Assembly: GCA_963922455.1 (NCBI GenBank)
Contig: CAWUIO010000011.1
Location: 1-64,000 of the forward strand
Reading direction: 5' to 3'
DNA length: 64,000 bases
Source: CAWUIO01 sp963922455
GTDB taxonomy: Bacteria > Bacteroidota > Bacteroidia > Cytophagales > Microscillaceae
The notes beneath the pieces are model-generated. The model was given only the letters and a program-made list of their open reading frames with translations, ran no database searches and had not been told where the DNA came from. Below, in pieces: positions 61,720 through 64,000 of this stretch. The position numbers and the translations under genes were made by a program. Numbering within the stretch: the stretch's first letter is position 1; every line of letters starts with the position of its first letter.

Positions 61720-62292
61720 ATGTCTAGTAATTTCAAAGACCGAGTATACATTGCTACTACGGCCAACCTCGTAATGTTTTTTGGGGCTAGTTATCTTTTA
61801 TTTATTTTCTTTTATGTCTGGGCTTTTCTGCAATACACCGATATCTTAGAAATGTTCGGGCCCTCTTGGGCCGAGATAAATAAAGAGACGTTTGCCATCA
61901 TGCCTTGGATCATTTTTGTCGTCAAAATCATCCTCATGGTTAGCTTAGTTCTTTCTACTCTTTTCTTCCTTGCAGGGTATGGCCTTAAATTTCGTTATCG
62001 TTGGGGTAAAATTTTGTATACAATCCTAGGGTCGCTCTTGGTTTTGCTTTTACTTTCGGGAGTAGGGGGCCTTACGTATGCCTATATGTTGATAGAAGAA
62101 CCTTTGCCAGCTAAGGGGCTTGACCCACAGGGGAACTATGGCACTTTTCCCGGAGGTTTCCATAGAAAAATAGTTGGGATCTTCAGGATGCAATATAGGC
62201 TGTATGGGATCTATGGCTTGAGCTTGGCTTGGATTTTATGCAGGAGTTTGATTCACATCAATAAAAGGAGGTTTCGGCTTTATTTTAATTGA
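61720..62292 (+). CDS. four-helix membrane protein, unknown function
   Basis: About 190 residues from the ATG at 61720 (MSSNFKDRV); a longer in-frame start at 61645 would add a 25-residue leader without similarity. Four hydrophobic helices are evident (ATTANLVMFFGASYLLFIFF, WIIFVVKIILMVSLVLSTLF, ILYTILGSLLVLLLLSGVGG and YGIYGLSLAWILCRSL). I do not recognise the family. Confidence 0.55.
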   Translation: MSSNFKDRVYIATTANLVMFFGASYLLFIFFYVWAFLQYTDILEMFGPSWAEINKETFAIMPWIIFVVKIILMVSLVLSTLFFLAGYGLKFRYRWGKILYTILGSLLVLLLLSGVGGLTYAYMLIEEPLPAKGLDPQGNYGTFPGGFHRKIVGIFRMQYRLYGIYGLSLAWILCRSLIHINKRRFRLYFN

Positions 62293-62499
62293 ATAAAGGG
62301 AAGAGAATCGTGAAGTAACGGCAAGGTGGAATTCACATGTTTGTGCCAATCTTGTTTCCGAGGGTTAAATAAGGGAACCGTACCTTCATAAGGATCAACA
62401 TAACTAGTTATATCACTTCCTGTATTTAGCTTACCAAGAGAACAAAAGTATGCTAAATTAGCTAACTCACTACTTCCCCCATGTTTTTATAATTTCTTC

Positions 62500-62635
62500 G
62501 GCGGAGGGATAGAGCGGCATGTCTGAGCTCGTGTAGGCCCTGCGGGGAAAGGCAGCGAGTAGCGAAAGCCCGACCCCGGGCCTGGCACCCCATGCTATCT
62601 CCCAGTACCATTTCCCTTAGCCCGGGGGCCGCCCC
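62500..62635 (+). repeat. covarying GGCTT-type repeat, copy 15
   Basis: Outer helix GGCGG/CCGCC and inner helix CCCCGGGC/GCCCGGGG, both compensatory. It lies 207 bp after the four-helix gene and 96 bp upstream of the ECF sigma gene, in the sense direction for both. Confidence 0.88.
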
Positions 62636-62730
62636 AAAACCCATAAGTTCTTATAAATTTTCATATAATACGATTTAATAAAAAACTTAAAATTTTATAG
62701 AACTATTTGCCTTTGCTTGGCATCTTTCCT

Positions 62731-63339
62731 ATGACAAGCAAGAAAAGGATGGTAAACAAGCGCGAAATAAGCAGCCAATTAGTACAAAAAATCCAAGCCG
62801 GCGATGCTCAAGCCTTTAACAAACTGGTAGAGCTGTGGTATAACCGCATATACCAGTTTGCCCTCAAGATGGGGGGCGGGCACGACGGGGCTAGCGAAAT
62901 CGCGCAAAAGACTTTTATCCAAACCTATAAACACTTGGGCCGCTTACAAGACCCGGAACGTTTTGCTTCTTGGCTCTACCGCATCGCCGGCAATTGCTGG
63001 ATGGAAGAGCACCGCAAAGAATCGCGCCGGAGAAGCGAGTCCTTAGATGAAGCCAGCTTAAACACCGATACTCTCGGAGCTAGGAAAGAAGATTCGCCAG
63101 AGGAGGTATATCACCAGGAGGAGTTAAGTCAACTGATTCGCCAGGCTTTGTCGCGGATACCTGCTGAGCAACGCTTGGTAATTTTACTCAAAACCTACGA
63201 AGGTCTCAAATTTAGCGAAATTGCCGAAACCTTGACCATCCCCGAAAATACCGCCAAATCTCGCTTGTATTACGGGCTTAAAGCCTTAGCTAAGATCTTT
63301 GACCAATGGCAAATACCCAGACAACATTTACTGTATTAA
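62731..63339 (+). CDS. ECF-family RNA polymerase sigma factor
   Basis: About 202 residues from the ATG at 62731; the frame also begins at a TTG eight codons upstream, and MVNKREISS at 62749 is another possible start. Sigma2 is LVELWYNRIYQFALKMGGGH with ASEIAQKTFIQTYKHLGRL and RFASWLYRIAGNCW. Sigma4 is YEGLKFSEIAETLTIPENTA, then KSRLYYGLKALAKIF. An acidic linker joins them. Its activity is probably controlled by the anti-sigma protein that follows 4 bp after its stop. Target promoters are not visible. Confidence 0.93.
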   Translation: MTSKKRMVNKREISSQLVQKIQAGDAQAFNKLVELWYNRIYQFALKMGGGHDGASEIAQKTFIQTYKHLGRLQDPERFASWLYRIAGNCWMEEHRKESRRRSESLDEASLNTDTLGARKEDSPEEVYHQEELSQLIRQALSRIPAEQRLVILLKTYEGLKFSEIAETLTIPENTAKSRLYYGLKALAKIFDQWQIPRQHLLY

Positions 63340-63343
63340 TGCG

Positions 63344-64000
63344 ATGAAAAAACCTGAACCTCATAGGCTGATGGCTTACCTCTATGGCGAATTAAAGCCC
63401 GAAGAAGCCAAAAAAATACGCCAAGCCCTGGAAAACTTCCCCGAGTTAAAACAGGAATTCGTAGAATTGAAAAGAACCCGTTCGCTCCTAGAACAAGATG
63501 AGGAAGAGGCCGTGCCGGCCCCCCAATTTATTCTACCTTCCCCGCAAGCTCCCACGGCCAAAAATCTGAGGCTTACCCGAATAAAACCCCGGCTTGCTTG
63601 GGCTGCCGCCTTTCTCTTGTTATTAGCCATGGGATATTGGATGAATTTACGGGCTTCCTGGCAAGACCAACAACTGGTGCTCCGTTTTGGAAAAGGGGCC
63701 GGGCAAGAGGAGCAGAAACGTTGGGAAGCTGCCCAGAACCAATTCCAACTCGTAAAAAATGAATTAGACAGCCTTAAACATTGGATGTTGCTAAGAGAAA
63801 CCAATCAAACGGAATTACTTGATAGCACCTTGCATACTATAGCAGCTCGTTTGAGAAACCAAGGCAAGCAACTGCAAAATTTAAGCAAACAACCGTCTGA
63901 CACCCCAGATAGCCAAACCTTGCTATCTATTCTCGAGAGCCAACAAAACCAATGGATCACCGAAATTGTGCGCCAGGTATCTCAGCAATACCAGGAATTT
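63344..64000 (+). CDS. putative anti-sigma factor (partial, runs off edge)
   Basis: An open frame from the ATG at 63344 to the window end, at least 219 residues. The N-terminal 45 residues (HRLMAYLYGELKPEEAKKIR, ELKQEFVELKRTRSLLEQ) resemble anti-sigma domains, but lack the HxxxCxxC zinc motif. A membrane helix lies at about 87-103 (LAWAAAFLLLLAMGYWM). The periplasmic part is a long coiled-coil-like region rich in Q, E, L and N. It follows the sigma gene by 4 bp, the usual pairing, so it likely holds the sigma factor at the membrane. Confidence 0.75.
   Translation, partial: MKKPEPHRLMAYLYGELKPEEAKKIRQALENFPELKQEFVELKRTRSLLEQDEEEAVPAPQFILPSPQAPTAKNLRLTRIKPRLAWAAAFLLLLAMGYWMNLRASWQDQQLVLRFGKGAGQEEQKRWEAAQNQFQLVKNELDSLKHWMLLRETNQTELLDSTLHTIAARLRNQGKQLQNLSKQPSDTPDSQTLLSILESQQNQWITEIVRQVSQQYQEF

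Noticed and set aside
104..62635. The 15 elements as a CRISPR array
   Set aside because: Copies are far apart, irregularly spaced, in both orientations and about 130 bp long; no cas genes occur.
104..62635. The elements as classical rho-independent terminators
   Set aside because: They are much longer than terminators, have no T-run after the stem, and several lie antisense to the adjoining gene. Separate typical terminators exist elsewhere in the window.
1..64000. tRNA or rRNA genes
   Set aside because: No cloverleaf with a GGTTCRA T-arm or rRNA-like sequence was noticed on either strand.

Overview
The window reads as chromosomal DNA of a Bacteroidota bacterium, most likely a Cytophagales-like lineage. 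The evidence is a T9SS-type C-terminal sorting domain in one gene fragment, families largely confined to Bacteroidota (DUF4421, DUF4468, winged-helix plus DUF4153 membrane protein), SpoIIE-type sensor phosphatases, Na+-NQR, and TAnnTTTG-like promoter boxes. I saw no tRNA, rRNA, CRISPR array, transposase or prophage.

Layout. 0.3-3.4 kb: a DUF4468-like secreted protein, a 5'-truncated T9SS cargo gene and a DUF4421 protein. 3.5-11.3 kb (minus strand): a TPR-LemA membrane protein followed by five tandem paralogues with TPM domains and Gly/Ser-rich tails. 11.4-16.5 kb: a YyaL/SSP411 thioredoxin-fold protein, an ACT protein, an M1 peptidase, a VOC protein and a decayed T9SS-like gene. 16.6-19.1 kb: an orphan pair related to the Afp16 cap (DUF4255) and Afp15 AAA+ ATPase of extracellular contractile injection systems. 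20-26.6 kb: a hopanoid locus (hpnB, hpnH / squalene synthase, shc, hpnG). 27.6-32.3 kb: a secreted WD40-caspase protein, then a three-gene cluster with a winged-helix regulator and matching palindromic operators. 32.5-38.4 kb: ispH and nqrABCDE, with no nqrF. 38.5-41.3 kb: a large protein that looks like a catalytically dead type ISP restriction-modification methylase. 41.3-57.3 kb: metabolic, lipoprotein and signalling genes (SBP-SpoIIE phosphatase, PqqB-like lipoprotein, TPR histidine kinase), SCO1, a TPR lipoprotein, lepA and an OmpA protein. 57.4-64 kb: rsmE, DUF4159, a desaturase, sufS, a membrane protein, and an ECF sigma factor with its anti-sigma partner running off the right edge.

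The most striking unexplained structure is a dispersed repeat of about 130-140 bp present 15 times in 64 kb (7 plus, 8 minus). No copy lies inside an intact gene, and almost all lie just beyond a gene's 3' end. Each begins with a GGCTTAGGGAT-like block and ends with GGAAGCCCC. Two helices closing the element change on both sides together: GGCTT/AAGCC, GGCTG/CAGCC and GGCGG/CCGCC outside, and CCCGCGC/GCGCGGG, CCCCGGC/GCCGGGG, CCCCTCCCG/CGGGAGGGG and CCGGCGCG/CGCGCCGG inside. This is the signature of selection on RNA or single-stranded DNA structure, so the family is a candidate undescribed structured RNA or non-autonomous mobile element.

Working relationships. The hopanoid genes make squalene, cyclise it to hopene and add and process the adenosyl side chain. 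LemA with TPM proteins forms a recurring envelope module, here expanded five-fold. The winged-helix regulator probably represses its own neighbourhood through ACTTTG-N5-CAAAGT sites.
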